48,580 nucleotides of DNA from Helochares maculicollis (taxonomy: Eukaryota; Arthropoda; Insecta; Coleoptera; Hydrophilidae): positions 1 through 48,580 of the forward strand of contig JAWQRO010000212.1 of NCBI GenBank assembly GCA_033557835.1, written 5' to 3'. The notes under the pieces were generated by a model. It had not been told where the DNA came from, did not search any database, and was given only the letters and a program-made list of their open reading frames with translations. Below are positions 35,398 through 46,567 of the stretch, piece after piece (position 1 is the first letter of the stretch; each line of letters begins with the position of its first letter). Position numbers and translations under genes: made by a program.

Positions 35398-36870
35398 ATG
35401 ACGAGTGAGTATTAAAATAAACGAGCAAGCTATATATTTCTTATCAAAATACTGTACACGTTCTGAGCTTGTATTTACTTTTAAATGTCTATCCGAGCTT
35501 CAGGGAAATAAACTTTTGTTATTTTAAAAATAAGAATAGAAAATGTCCCATTGGGCACTGTAATTTTTCTGAAAATATAAAGTAAAATGCAGTTGAGACT
35601 CAATTTAGTTTGCTTTAGATAAAACGAATGTTTATAACAGTCAAGCCTTAGACGATGCGTAGTAACAATTTAATCTTTAATACATTTAATGAAATCACTT
35701 AAGTGCTTTAAGTATTAAATGGTTTACAAATTTTATCAATATAATTGTGCAATTTAGTGATAATTAACAATGAAATGTTTTTCTAGAACGGAAACTGGTG
35801 ATTTATTGAGATAATAATCGCCTTCGGTAAAATTTGTAGCTTACCGACATTTTATAAACGTTAAAGCGTTATACTGTTGACATTGAACTAATTAATAAAT
35901 TTCATATCGCATCTGATTCGAGGCTTCAACATGTCAAGTTTTGCACGTGCATATTAAATTTATTTATGCGTGGTCCTTAGAAAGGCAGGTTTTTGCAAAT
36001 GCAGGGGAATTACCGAACAAATTTTATATACGATCTTTTTATTTCTGAGTACAAAAAGCGTAGAAAATCACTTTTAAAAGCATTTTTTATACGTAAATGT
36101 GACAGGCCTGATGCTGCGTGAGAGCTCTGTTTAAAAATTTAAAATGCAATTATACATGGCACAGTATAATTTCATAATCACTTGTGCATATAAACAGCAT
36201 TTTTAATTAGCCATAAGTCTCTTAGGATTGAAATTTGCGATGTACTCTGTCCGTCCTGTTACCCACGACAAAGACGGCATTCGGTCTTTGAAATGTAAAC
36301 CGTTTAAATTTTATGAACTAACTAAAAAAGAGTTAGATTGAAAGCGCTACTTTCTTTTCAGAGATTTGTCTACTCTTCATAGGCTTTTGCATTGGCGTTT
36401 GTTTCGCCCAAGAAAACCCTCCAGTCACGGACGATCCTCTTTGTCCGGACGAAGGAATCCATTTCTTTCCTCACGAATCGGATTGTGCAAAATTTTACGA
36501 ATGCGTGAATGGTGATAGCTATGAATTCACGTGCCCGGAGGGGCTAGTTTTTAATCCAACGTTAAGCTTATGCGATTTCCCTGAAAATGTTGATTGCGAA
36601 AATGGAACAACTGAACATCCTGTAGAGCCGACTGAGGAGACGGAAGAGCCTACAGAAGAAGCAACGGAGGGTACAACTGAAGAAACAACCAAACCTTCTT
36701 TGATAGAGTGCCCTTCGACGGGGGTGCATTTTATTCCTCATCCTACAGATTGCTCAAAGTTTATCGAATGTGTCGATGGAATGGCGTATGAATTTGATTG
36801 TCCGGAAGGACTGTATTTTAATCCTGATATTTCTACTTGCGACTTACCAGAAAATGTAGTTTGTCCTTAG
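35398..36870 (+). CDS. Secreted two-domain peritrophin-A (CBM14) protein, cluster gene 3 (171 aa)
   Basis: Exon 2 (36362-36870) is certain. It begins inside the signal peptide after a TTTTCAG acceptor and ends at TAG. Exon 1 is proposed as 35398-35404 (ATGACGA, donor GTGAGT), giving MTKICLLFIGFCIGVCFAQ. The alternative is 36111-36117 (ATGCTGC, donor GTGAGA); both keep frame. PPVTDDPLCP leads into domain 1 (Cys 30, 44, 50, 60, 73, 81). An acidic Thr/Glu-rich linker follows (about 82-116, repeats of EPTEE and EETT), a likely O-glycosylation zone. Domain 2 has Cys 119, 133, 139, 149, 162 and 170. Predicted secreted chitin-binding protein able to bridge chitin fibres. Its 957-bp intron is far longer than those of its neighbours. 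AATAAA at 37161-37166, with TGTGTCT after it, is a possible poly(A) signal. Confidence 0.85.
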
Positions 36871-37166
36871 TGCTAATTTTTACAATTTTGTTACATTTTT
36901 TGTAACGTAGAAATATTTTTATGAATAAGAATATACATTTATTTTAGTTTCTCAGCGATGTTTTTTAGTAAGCTATTGACATTTATTTTTAAATAGAAAT
37001 TAACAGTATAGCTATCCTATATCATCTCTAAATTTGAATGAGACTATTACTAATTTTACTAGGCATTTTTTACCCGTGAAATTCTATACAATGTATGAAT
37101 TTAGCTTTCCACTTTACATCAGTACATAGAAACGCCGGAAGGCACGATGTATTAAATGAAAATAAA

Positions 37167-38122
37167 ATTGTGTCTCGCCGAGCCGTGAATTAAATAAAAA
37201 GTTCTTCATAAGATATAACAAGTATAAATTTTGTAAAATTCCTTTGTCCTGTATTTTGCATGGTTAGAGTGGAGGAAATAAACATAAAATCAGAAGTATC
37301 TACATAAAAGAATTATTATGTTTGTCCGTTTTTGCTAATTTAATAAAAACAGATATTTCATTTAGGCCTTTCTTTCTAGTATTTTGTTCTATTAATGTAA
37401 TTAAATAGATGCAACTTGAAAGTATATCTTTTGGATTTGCAATTTTGCAGCTCATATGCCAACAATTATCACTGTATGTTCCAGAATCATTACTAGCAAT
37501 AACTTACTTATCATACGTTGAAAATTGTCACATACTTGATACATAAGTCGAATGCAGACAACAGGAGAAATTTGCAACTTAATGCTCGAATATGAAAATA
37601 CGATACAATAAATATTAGTTCCATGTGTAACAGCAAGAGGTAATTTTTCAGAATACAAATCCATATATTTTCTATTTGTATTTTCACTCGTAAATATTTA
37701 TATATCCAAGCTTGCATCCTTCTATACATTTATATACTATAATCTAAGCCCATTACAGTAAATATGTAAATGAAAAAAATATTCTACTTTTAAATTTTGC
37801 AAATTTAACATCAATCTGTTTTCAATATATCTATCAATTAAACTACTAGTATTATTTTCATTAAAATCAGTTATTAGTTTATTAAATTAATTATTCAATA
37901 TGGCTACATTTTAGTTTGTACAAACAAGGTAGGTTATTCAATTTAACAGCAATTTGAATTATTACGAGTAAAATAGTTTTTCAAATTCAAGTTTTGAAGT
38001 ACAATTCTGCATGTATTTCAAATTGATATAAAATAGTTTTGAACGTAAGAGCCGGTTTTGACTGATTAAAATTAAGGTAAGTTGCTTATATATAATTTAT
38101 TTATTTCGATGTTAGACAAATA
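37167..38122. other. Intergenic spacer between gene 3 and mariner B
   Basis: AT-rich DNA. Overlapping minus-strand open frames at 37452-37729 have no recognisable motif. I see no gene. Confidence 0.55.
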
Positions 38123-39356
38123 CTAGGTTGCTCAATAAGTTTTTGAGTTGATAAGAATGGGCGTTACTCATAGCCTTTTTTATTATGATGTTACACTCTT
38201 CATATGAATGTATGTGAAATTTCATTTTAATCGATCAGTTTATTCTTTGCTTACAAGCCATTTAGATTCGATGTGTCACAATATTTTTTTACAAATCAAG
38301 TATAATGCAGCCATTGAAGTTTTAGTTTTGGAAGGCTTAAAAGCAAAAGAAATTTATGAACGAATGTTGAAAGTTTGTAAGAACTCTTCGCTTTCAATTA
38401 GTACAGTAGAAAGATGGATTGTTGAATTTAAACGTGGTCCTACAAGTTTTAAAGACGATCCAAGTCAAGGATGCCCAAAAACAGCAACAACACCAGAAGG
38501 CGTAGAAAAATACAGCATACCAGGATATTGTGTTGGAAAATCGTCGAGTGAAAGAGATTTTACAGAAGCCCTATAGTAAGAATCTGATTGGGCAGTGTAA
38601 GCAATATTTTGACTGAAGTATTGGGTTTCTGGAAGCTGTGTACCCAATGGATGCCGCATTTGCTAACAATATATAAAAACACATTCAAAGGTGACTTTCT
38701 CAGCAACATTTAAAGCATTTTTGAAAATAAAATGCATTTTGTGCGTTGATTCATCACTATGGATGAGTCTTGGGTCTATCACCATGATCTTGAATCAAAA
38801 CAAGTGGCTAAAGAGAGGGGTGAACCTGGTTTTTCGGCTCCGAAATTGGTCAAAAAGGTGTTAGCACCAGTTTTTTTGGGATGCGAAAGCAATTTTATTT
38901 GTAGGTTACTTACAAACTTATAAAACAAAACTCTGAATGTTATTGTAATCTTTGATATCAGCTAGAAGAAAAAAGATCCGGTTTGTGGAAGAAAATATCC
39001 TTTATCATCACGACAATACACCGTGTCACAAGACCATTTTGACAATGGCTAAAATCCATAAAAAAGTTTGAATTGCTGGGGCCTCCACTGTATTCACTAG
39101 CATCTTTTACCTGTTTCAACACCTAAAAATGTATGCGAGGAAAGCGGTTTTTATCAAATAATAAGGTCATAACAGAAGTGGAAGCGTATTTTGTAGCCCT
39201 TCCAGATTCTCACTTCAGGGTTGGAATTCGTAAATTGGTATCTCGTTGGAACAAGTTTATTGATGTCCAGGGAGAATGTACTGAATAATAAAGTGAATTT
39301 CAAACCATAAAATGGTGTCTTTCTTATCGAACCGCAAAACTTATTGGACAACCTGA
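38123..39356 (+). mobile_element. Mariner B (irritans-type), full-length but mutated
   Basis: TA duplications at 38121-38122 and 39357-39358 flank terminal inverted repeats: CTAGGTTGCTCAATAAG on the left, and on the reverse strand TCAGGTTGTCCAATAAG at the right. The length of 1234 bp is normal for a mariner. The transposase frame starts near MCHNIFLQIKYNAAIEVL and includes the helix-turn-helix region (STVERWIVEFKRGPTSF). It then breaks into several frames: MDESWVYHHDLESK (first catalytic Asp present) and HHDNTPCHK (second present). The third catalytic region is corrupted. Inactive. Confidence 0.88.
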
Positions 39357-39494
39357 TAAATCGATGGTGATAGAATTTTGTAAAAACGCAACATTTTGCT
39401 GACATCAATTTAGGCGTGAATCAGAACGTTTAAAGATAATGCTAGACATGCTATATCACACCGAACAAAAGATTTTAAAGATATAAACTAGCGA

Positions 39495-39502
39495 TATAAA
39501 TA
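39495..39502 (+). promoter_or_regulatory. Candidate TATA box of chitin-binding gene 4
   Basis: TATAAATA, about 115 bp before the proposed splice donor at 39611. It is the best TATA match upstream of gene 4. Confidence 0.35.
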
Positions 39503-39595
39503 AATATCTCTACTAATCTAAAAAATAAAATTTATTGACACAAAAAAAACCTGCAAGTCTAAGCACTTTTATTAAGCGTTTGATAAGTTGAAGAT

Positions 39596-39610
39596 TAGAA
39601 AAACTAGCAA
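39596..39610 (+). other. Non-coding first exon (3' end) of gene 4
   Basis: Sequence ending ACTAGCAA followed by donor GTAAGT. At the equivalent place, gene 6 has AATGGCAA followed by GTGAGT, so the former start codon appears to read CTA here. The exon start is not determined. Confidence 0.5.
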
Positions 39611-39691
39611 GTAAGTGCTTTATAATGGCATTCTAATAAAAAGAATCGATGTTCTCTAATACATTTAAAACTGGTTTTGTTTTAGGTCAAC

Positions 39692-40093
39692 ATGTTTTTG
39701 CAAGCTACCATTCTCTGCTTATTTATCGGCTTAGGTTTAGCCGATATCATTTGTCCTGAAGCAGGCACTGATTTCTTTCCGCACGAAACCGACTGCAATA
39801 AATATTACGAGTGTTCAGAAGGGCAAAAGTTTTTATTTTTTTGTCCGACAGGGCTGCACTTTAACCCTACCATCAAGAATTGCGATTATCCTGAGCATGC
39901 AGGTTGTGATCCTTCATCTATTAAATGTGAAGAAGGTGGACCACAATTCAAGCCACATCCTTCGGATTGCTCGAAATTTGTTGAATGCAGCAATGGGTCA
40001 CCCAATATTCTATCTTGTCCTGACGGTCTGCATTGGAACCAAAACATCTTGAGCTGTGATTCGCCTGAACAGGCCGGGTGTCAAAAGTACTGA
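39692..40093 (+). CDS. Secreted two-domain peritrophin-A (CBM14) protein, cluster gene 4 (133 aa)
   Basis: Translation starts inside exon 2 (acceptor TTTTAG at 39685, six bases before the ATG). This ATG is chosen because it opens directly into a signal peptide, MFLQATILCLFIGLGLA. Two tandem CBM14 domains follow with almost no linker: Cys 21, 35, 41, 51, 64, 72 and Cys 79, 93, 99, 109, 122, 130. Key blocks are FFPHETDC, GLHFNP and DYPEHAGC, then KPHPSDCSKFVEC and GLHWNQ. The YPEHAGCDP junction is shared with genes 5 and 6, so the three are recent tandem copies. Predicted role is extracellular chitin binding. Unlike genes 1, 2, 6 and 7, it has no coding micro-exon. AATAAA at 40120-40125. Confidence 0.9.
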   Translation: MFLQATILCLFIGLGLADIICPEAGTDFFPHETDCNKYYECSEGQKFLFFCPTGLHFNPTIKNCDYPEHAGCDPSSIKCEEGGPQFKPHPSDCSKFVECSNGSPNILSCPDGLHWNQNILSCDSPEQAGCQKY

Positions 40094-40319
40094 ACAACAT
40101 TTTTAATAATTGTAGAGAAAATAAATTAAATGATATTAATTACCTAAACATTATTGTTTGTATTTATCCTGTCGTTGCGACATATTGGACATATGCTCTA
40201 CAATCGCTCTTAAGATATATATTTCTTGATAAATGTAGCAATTGAATTGGAAATAAACTGTTGAATAACATTATTGTTTCAGTTTAATCTCAAGAGGTAA
40301 GATTTTATAGATATGGGAA

Positions 40320-40327
40320 TATATAAA
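40320..40327 (+). promoter_or_regulatory. TATA box of chitin-binding gene 5
   Basis: TATATAAA, 67 bp before the splice donor at 40395, giving room for a non-coding first exon of roughly 40 nt. Confidence 0.5.
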
Positions 40328-40463
40328 TTACATTTTTTTATGAATGCTCTAACTATACGTGTAATTTATTGCATCATAAATTATCAAAATACAAGTAAGT
40401 ACACGCTGTTTAATTGTTGACCCTGTTGCTACTATTTAGACATTTATTTTCTTGGTTTTAGGC

Positions 40464-40868
40464 ATGTCTCCTTTATTTGTTCTGATCCTCAGCACGTATG
40501 TAGCTTTTTCTCTTGGAGATATAACGTGTCCTGAAACTGGCGTTCACTTCTTTCCCCATGAAAAAGAATGTGGCAAATTCTATGAGTGTATAGAAGGGAC
40601 CAAAACTGAGTTCAGTTGCCCCGACGGTCTACATTTTAACCCAGTAATAAGCAATTGTGATTATCCCGAGCATGCAGGCTGTGATCCATCTTATATTAAA
40701 TGCGAAGAAGACGCCCCTCATTTTGCACCACATCCAACAGATTGCTCCAAATTTGTAGAATGTGCCAATGGGATAGCTGATATTCATTCTTGTCCAGAAG
40801 GTCTCCATTGGAACCAAAGCATTATGAATTGTGACACTCCTGAAAATGCTGGATGCAAAGAAAACTGA
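40464..40868 (+). CDS. Secreted two-domain peritrophin-A (CBM14) protein, cluster gene 5 (134 aa)
   Basis: The start is the ATG two bases inside exon 2 (acceptor TTTTAG at 40461), opening a signal peptide MSPLFVLILSTYVAFSLG. The likely first exon ends ATACAA before GTAAGT at 40395 and has no ATG in the position used by the sister genes, so it is now 5' UTR. Domain 1 has Cys 22, 36, 42, 52, 65 and 73; domain 2 has Cys 80, 94, 100, 110, 123 and 131. Blocks FFPHEKEC, GLHFNP, DYPEHAGCDP, PHPTDCSKFVEC and GLHWNQ make it the closest relative of gene 4. Predicted secreted chitin-binding protein. The overlapping minus-strand open frame is a shadow. Confidence 0.9.
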   Translation: MSPLFVLILSTYVAFSLGDITCPETGVHFFPHEKECGKFYECIEGTKTEFSCPDGLHFNPVISNCDYPEHAGCDPSYIKCEEDAPHFAPHPTDCSKFVECANGIADIHSCPEGLHWNQSIMNCDTPENAGCKEN

Positions 40869-41070
40869 AAATGATGTTTCTTTTGACATTGAGACTGATA
40901 TTATCTGAAATAAATCATTAGAGCAATTAATAGAATTGACTGGTTTTCACCTTTAAAGTGCACGTCAAAGTCTATGTTGTTAGGTATCATTGTTTTTCAG
41001 GGAATTTTCCCCATTGTAAATTTATTTATCTTGACAATTTTAATGCACCTGTCTAAGAATTAAATGTGTG

Positions 41071-41099
41071 TATATATATACGGCAAAGAAATTTCAGTT
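41071..41099 (+). promoter_or_regulatory. TATA box plus initiator of chitin-binding gene 6
   Basis: TATATATATA at 41071-41080, followed by TTTCAGTTAC with a TCAGT initiator at 41094-41098. The TATA-to-initiator spacing of about 25 bp is right for an arthropod core promoter. It places the start of transcription about 36 nt before the ATG. Confidence 0.65.
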
Positions 41100-41131
41100 A
41101 CATTCACTTAAGGTTTTCTTACTAAATAAGA

Positions 41132-41757
41132 ATGGCAAGTGAGTGTTCAATTGCGTCTGAAATTTTTTGTTTTATACAAAGAATGAATTTGCATTAATTA
41201 TTTTAAGCATACTAATTTTTAAGTCAAATAATTCAAATGTGCTTATTAAGGTTCATTAACTTGCTAAGTTTCAACTTATATTGATATTTTCAATTATGGA
41301 TATTAATATTGTTTGTTGTTAGTTACTATATTAATATGTACGTTTTTTAGGATATATCAGCGCGGTTTGTTTGAGTTTGGCATTTCTCGGAGTTTATGGT
41401 GACTCCATTTGCACAAACCCAGACCAAGCATATTACCCTCACGAAAGTGACTGCTCAAAATTTTATAAATGTTCTGGTTCCGAAATTTTCCTCTTCAGCT
41501 GTCCTTCAAAGCTACATTTTAATCTTGCAACAGCGAATTGCGACTATCCCGAGCACGCTGGTTGCGACCCTCAATATAATATTTGTCCACCAGGAGATCA
41601 CGTCGTCTTACCGTATCCAAATGACTGCACCAGATTTGTAGAATGTGTTGGCGGAACCCCCAACGTGATGCATTGTCCCGCTGGACTTCATTTTAACCCA
41701 AAAATAATAAACTGCGACTACCAACATAACGCAAATTGCGAAATGCTAAGGAAATGA
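41132..41757 (+). CDS. Secreted two-domain peritrophin-A (CBM14) protein, cluster gene 6 (137 aa)
   Basis: Exon 1 is 41132-41138 (ATGGCAA, donor GTGAGT). Exon 2 is 41351-41757 (acceptor TTTTTTAG); the intron is phase 1 and 212 bp. The signal peptide is MARYISAVCLSLAFLGVYG. Domain 1 has Cys 23, 37, 43, 53, 66 and 74; domain 2 has Cys 81, 95, 101, 111, 124 and 132. DYPEHAGCDP at the junction matches genes 4 and 5. Domain 1 is slightly divergent: SKLHFNLA replaces the usual GLHFNP, and the first loop is one residue short. Predicted secreted chitin-binding protein. AATAAA at 41820-41825 is the likely poly(A) signal. Confidence 0.9.
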
Positions 41758-41825
41758 GATAATTCCAAAAAATGTGAGGCTATGTTTATTTATTATTAAA
41801 ATGAAGTCAATGATGATAAAATAAA

Positions 41826-42124
41826 ATATTAATGCTGTATGTATTTTTACTGTCACCTATATCTCCTTTAACGAGAATCATGGATAAAAAAATAAAGAAG
41901 GTTAGATTGTGCAAGAAAACAATTCAAGCTAGTGAGGACCAATCATTACAAGAATCTCTTGATGGAAAGCGAGAGAATAAAAGAGGAAAAAACGTAGGAA
42001 TGAATGTTACAGTAACGGAGCTTGGGACAAGTAGTCACAATACACAACAATACAACGGATGGATAATGTGTATTTATAGCTGCTAAGTCTATTACTTATG
42101 CTAATCATGTCCGTATACAGAAAA
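41826..42124. other. Spacer between gene 6 and LINE debris
   Basis: An 84-codon + strand frame (41832-42086) is Lys/Asn-rich and has no recognisable motif or signal peptide. It is probably part of the transposon debris that follows. Confidence 0.4.
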
Positions 42125-42990
42125 TGAGCAAGGATCACGAATTTGATTTAAACATTTTGTTTCTAAATTCTACCGAATGCATTTGATACAATAAACGGAA
42201 ACATGCTCATGATAGCTCTCGTAAAGCTGAACGTACACGAAAAGTTAAGAAAATTATTAGGGATGACCATGAATCTGTTAAAGGGCAAAAAGGAGAGAGA
42301 GAAGATTTTCTGGTGAATAAAAGCGCAAAGCAATATGAAGCACTGTAGGGTACCCTGTTTAGTTTGACGTTAAAGTGGCTTATAGTAAAAATTGTAAAAG
42401 ATATTATACGAACAGTAGGGAGTCAGACAATTGCATACGCTGATGACACTATTATTATGATAAAAAGAGCGAATACATTGAAGCAAATTCTAGAAGGAAT
42501 AGTAGAAAGGAGAAAAAGCATGGGCTTAAGAACAAATGAAAACAAAACTGATGAGTGTAACGGCAAGTGAAAATTAGACCATACAAGCATAAACACGTAG
42601 GTAGAATAAGGTTTTTGATAGTGACGTTCCCGAGAAATGTGAACTTGAACCTTGAGGTAAAAGAGAAATCAATTTTGGCTAATACGGCATTAGATGGAAA
42701 CAAAAAATTGTTGAAGAGCAAAGTCCTGGGTGAAAATAGGAAGATGGACTGGAGACATGTGGAGAGCATGGTTGAGGTCAACTGTGTTATTGTCTCTGCA
42801 TTATGATTCGAGTAAAAGAAGGAGCAGAAGACCTAGGAATATTTGGATGCTGGGTGTAGAAGGTGGCATAGTCAGGTATGAAATGATGAGCTGAAAACAA
42901 AAAGGCAAAGATAACAAGTATTGGAAAGACATAATAAAGAAGCTGGCAAACAAACAGACGGGCCTGTTCCATCCCAAACCAAAGGAAAAA
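42125..42990 (+). mobile_element. LINE reverse-transcriptase fragment with YADD motif
   Basis: Plus-strand pieces in order: a frame with NFRQAFDSINRKRM-like sequence (first catalytic motif), then LKWLIVKIVKDII, QTIAYADDTIIM (catalytic YADD intact), GLRTNENKT, a NTALDGNKKLLKSKVL helix, and the C-terminal RRPRNIWMLGVE signature. Frameshifts separate the parts. It is a decayed non-LTR reverse transcriptase lying 3' of gene 6. Confidence 0.82.
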
Positions 42991-43129
42991 ATGGCCCTAG
43001 ATAGTTTCTAAGAAGCAGCACAACCCCAGAAGTGATGTTCAGCTATTATAAATGCATATCTGAGGATTGATAATATAAGTAGTCAACTTTATCGTACAAA
43101 CTATCAATAAGAGACAACGTCAAAAGGAA

Positions 43130-44110
43130 GGAAACTACTGCGTTACAGATTGTCAGTGGGAACGTATAAACAATGTCCCAAGTCGGGCAATTGCCGAGCG
43201 CAGTTCAAGAAATGAAACGCATGAATATCGAAATTACGAACGCGAGGGAGATGAAATGGCTATGCAGCGACCATATCAGAGTAAACGAACATACATGTGG
43301 ACGCCACAATTGAAAACCCGCTGTGTGGCTAATTGTAAACAACAGAATACTCAGAGGAGGTAGAAACTTAGTTCCTGTTGAACAATGTATATTAATACCT
43401 GAAGTAATTGCAACGCCTCTTAAAATGACTATTATACAGATTTATGCCTCTACATTATAAAGTTCCAACGAGAAAGTTCTATATACTATTTAAAATTTAT
43501 CTAAAACAATTGCAGAAAGAAAAACTTGTAGTAATCATAAGAAATTTTAATTCTAAAATTGGCTACGGTGGACCTAATGTTTTCGGAACGAGCAAATGAG
43601 AAAAAGATCATTAGATATGTGTATATAGCGCCAATTTGTAGTAACTAGTAGTAACGAACATCATTTTCTGTTATCATGGTGTAAAACTTACACTTGGAAG
43701 TCTCTTAGTGATTAATGATGTTACATTGTCAGAATCTAAAGTGTCTACATAGTTGTTGGCAATAGATATCAAAGTAGAATCACATCAATTAAAAAGCCCC
43801 CAGCCGCAAATATAGGATCATATGACATACTATTAGTAGTCGACGCTCAAAGTATAAGAAATTGACAAAGATAAATATCAGCAGATTGATGCTCGACTCT
43901 TGGGAAATGGTACAATAAGGAGAAAAGTAACCAAAGACGTTATTCAATTAAAAATGTAAAACGTACACCTACACAACTAGACTCAACAGCAAAAACTATC
44001 TCAGAAACATTGAGAAATGTTGGCTGAAAAACCCTCTATCGGGATACAAGACTATTACCCAAAGTCCAAGATGGTCAAACTAGACACGTAGCATGCGATG
44101 TCGTTCAAAA
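43130..44110 (+). mobile_element. LINE endonuclease-domain fragment
   Basis: Plus-strand pieces read LPSAVQEMKRMNIEI (LxEVVREMxRYxxDIxGxxE type start), GGRNLVPVEQ, MTIIQIYAST and VVIIRNFNSKIGY, equivalent to the GDFNAKIG motif of an APE-type endonuclease. A TYTWKS-like segment follows in another frame. It is riddled with stops. It lies downstream of the reverse transcriptase on the same strand, the reverse of normal LINE order, so the two are separate or rearranged insertions. Confidence 0.7.
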
Positions 44111-46494
44111 ACTGATTCTGTATTAATGACAGCATGGATGTGACATCATTATACGTTATGCTTATTGGTTTTTAATAAACCATACTACTGTAGCGAATTC
44201 TACGAGTATATTAACAAAACCCGGCGCTTGAAATGTTTTATACTCCTATATGCGCACATTACAAATTTGAACACACATTGGATTATGTAAACGTATTTTT
44301 GTTTATAAGATTATTAACTATGCTGCAAAATATAACTGAATTTTAAATTCTGTTAATGTAAACCGTTTCGCATGTCCTTAGAGTGAAATACCAACTCTCA
44401 CTGTCTCCCTGGAGAATTATAGTTGTTGAGTGAATCGATTGGCAATTGCAACTCTAAAACTAATAGCATTACCAACGTAGGTATCTGTACCTAACACGTT
44501 AGTATACGACTGTTTGTAGGTACACTTACAAATCCTACCTATTCCAACGGTCCCAGGTCGAGAGATAGTTAGCAATCTATTCATTACTGCGCTTTCAGCA
44601 TTTTTGATTAAGTAAATGGGCGTACTTTCAATTTTTAAAAGCTTTTGAAAATAACACATCCAATAGCTAATAAAAACGTCTTTTCTTTGCATTTTCAGGT
44701 AAGCAGTTTTCGTCATTGAAAATATTTAATTATAAAGCTTGTGTAACTATGTATTAATCAGTTATATTTTCATATTTCTTTTGCTAGTTTAAGCTAGTAT
44801 AATGTTTTTCAGGAGAAACCTTTCGTAAGAACGCTATCGATATATCCAATAATACTCAGTAACCATTTCGAGGCTGGAGCATTTGTGATTGTTTGATAAA
44901 TAGACCCTGTTCACAATTTCCGTGTAGAAATATTCCATAAATTCCTAAAATCATCATCATTAAACTATATCCTATTTTTAGTTGAGGTGCTTTGCATCAA
45001 AGTTGTTAAAATGTTTAAAGTAATGATGGTAGATATTTGCTTATATATTAGTCTATGGGAAAACATTTGATAAAATCCTAAAAACGTCGTAATCAGTTCC
45101 GATAGTGCAATTTTGACCAAAATTTATGTGTTAATCAATTATAAACTTTCATCAAAATATCTTGAATTATACAGGTTCATCTGCCAAAATTACGACACAT
45201 CAAAATCGATGGAATACCATCTTTCCTTATAATCGTAGGTCGGTAAAAAGAAATATAAATAAAAGTAATAAAAATTGTTTGTACACATGCAAATTAAATC
45301 TTAAAATGATAATTATTTATAATTTACTGACGATCTTTTTAATTACAATATATGTTATTTGTAATTTTTTAACTTAAATTGAAGGTCATTGATATTTTTA
45401 CATTAAGATTTCATTTTTACAGTAGAATATAGATCCGAATAATATCCAGACGTGTATCACATCGAATTAAATAATTTGTCAATATCTATATTTAAACATG
45501 ACATGACACTCAACTCGACTGTATATCCTATTCTATGTGATTGTAGAGTTCAAATTGAAAAAGACAGGAACTAAATATAAATTTCACTGATATTGAAAAG
45601 GAGTTTATATGACGAAACAGCACCAGAGCTTTCAAAATCTTTCAATTTATTTAATATAGTGCATATTTATCTAAATATGTGTGCCACTGCAGTATCATGA
45701 AGTACTTGTCATAATCCAACTTTATTAAAATGCCGATGCAGATATTAAAATCGCTTTCTTGAATTAACCTGCGCCGCAAAATAAAAGTATCTAGCCTAAC
45801 CGCCCTTACTGGATAATTGAAACCTTTAAGGGTTTTAGAGTTTTATTCAAATTTGTTTATCGGCCTCATCCGATGCTATATCTAGCTTTTAAAAAAATGT
45901 ACTCTGTTATCAGCAGTCCCGTATATAAATGATGAAATTATAGTAGTTATAAGTCTACACAATTTTCTTGCATCAATTTCAATCTAATTTTTGATAATAA
46001 CATGCTTTACGTTTGCTGCAATTCATTCAAGTTGAGAATTCGTGAAACAGTTTAAGACGGCGAATACTCGTACTTTTCGAGTGAAACTTTTAAAAGCAGT
46101 TTTTAACATTAGGCAGTTAGTTCTATAAAGCTACATCTTTAGGAAAAGGGCCCTTGAAACTCATTGATAAATACGGGTGCTTATTCATTATTGCGAAATT
46201 GACTTTTGGATTAGATGTAATCTTACCCGAGTGGAATTTTACACCTTGTGACGCCTTAGTTACGCAATTTTGCAAAACACAATAGCAGCCAGATGATTTT
46301 TATCATTTATGCCCTATTGCTCAATTTACGAGCGAAAAGTCATCCGATAACCAGCTTAAATTCTAATAGGAACTGATAGAATTGAAGATAGCGACAAAAT
46401 TCGACTTTATTGTTATTAGATTTACCAAGAAAAGATCTTTGCTTTGATCCCAGGATTAAAAAGTAATCTTGATAACAAGTATTCTCGGGCTTCC
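44111..46494. other. Intergenic region upstream of gene 7
   Basis: About 2.4 kb of AT-rich DNA. A minus-strand 99-codon frame (44417-44716) and a + strand 71-codon frame (45162-45377) show no domain. No chitin-binding remnant was seen. Confidence 0.5.
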
Positions 46495-46502
46495 TATAAA
46501 TA
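46495..46502 (+). promoter_or_regulatory. TATA box of chitin-binding gene 7
   Basis: TATAAATA, 66 bp before the micro-exon ATG, leaving a 5' UTR of about 35-45 nt. Confidence 0.6.
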
Positions 46503-46567
46503 TACACATTATTCTATTGTATTCTTTAATTTCTGTTTAGTTTGATTTCCTGTTGAATGAATCGAAG

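Noticed and set aside
36111..36117. Alternative micro-exon ATGCTGC|GTGAGA for gene 3
   Set aside because: It keeps frame, but 35398-35404 has a better GTGAGT donor, a context closely matching gene 6, and a possible TATA box. Only transcript data can settle it.
40629..40889. 86-codon minus-strand open frame
   Set aside because: It lies wholly antisense to chitin-binding gene 5, which has a signal peptide and twelve conserved cysteines.
44417..44716. 99-codon minus-strand open frame before gene 7
   Set aside because: No signal peptide, no cysteine pattern and no match to any family I know. Probably chance or LINE debris.
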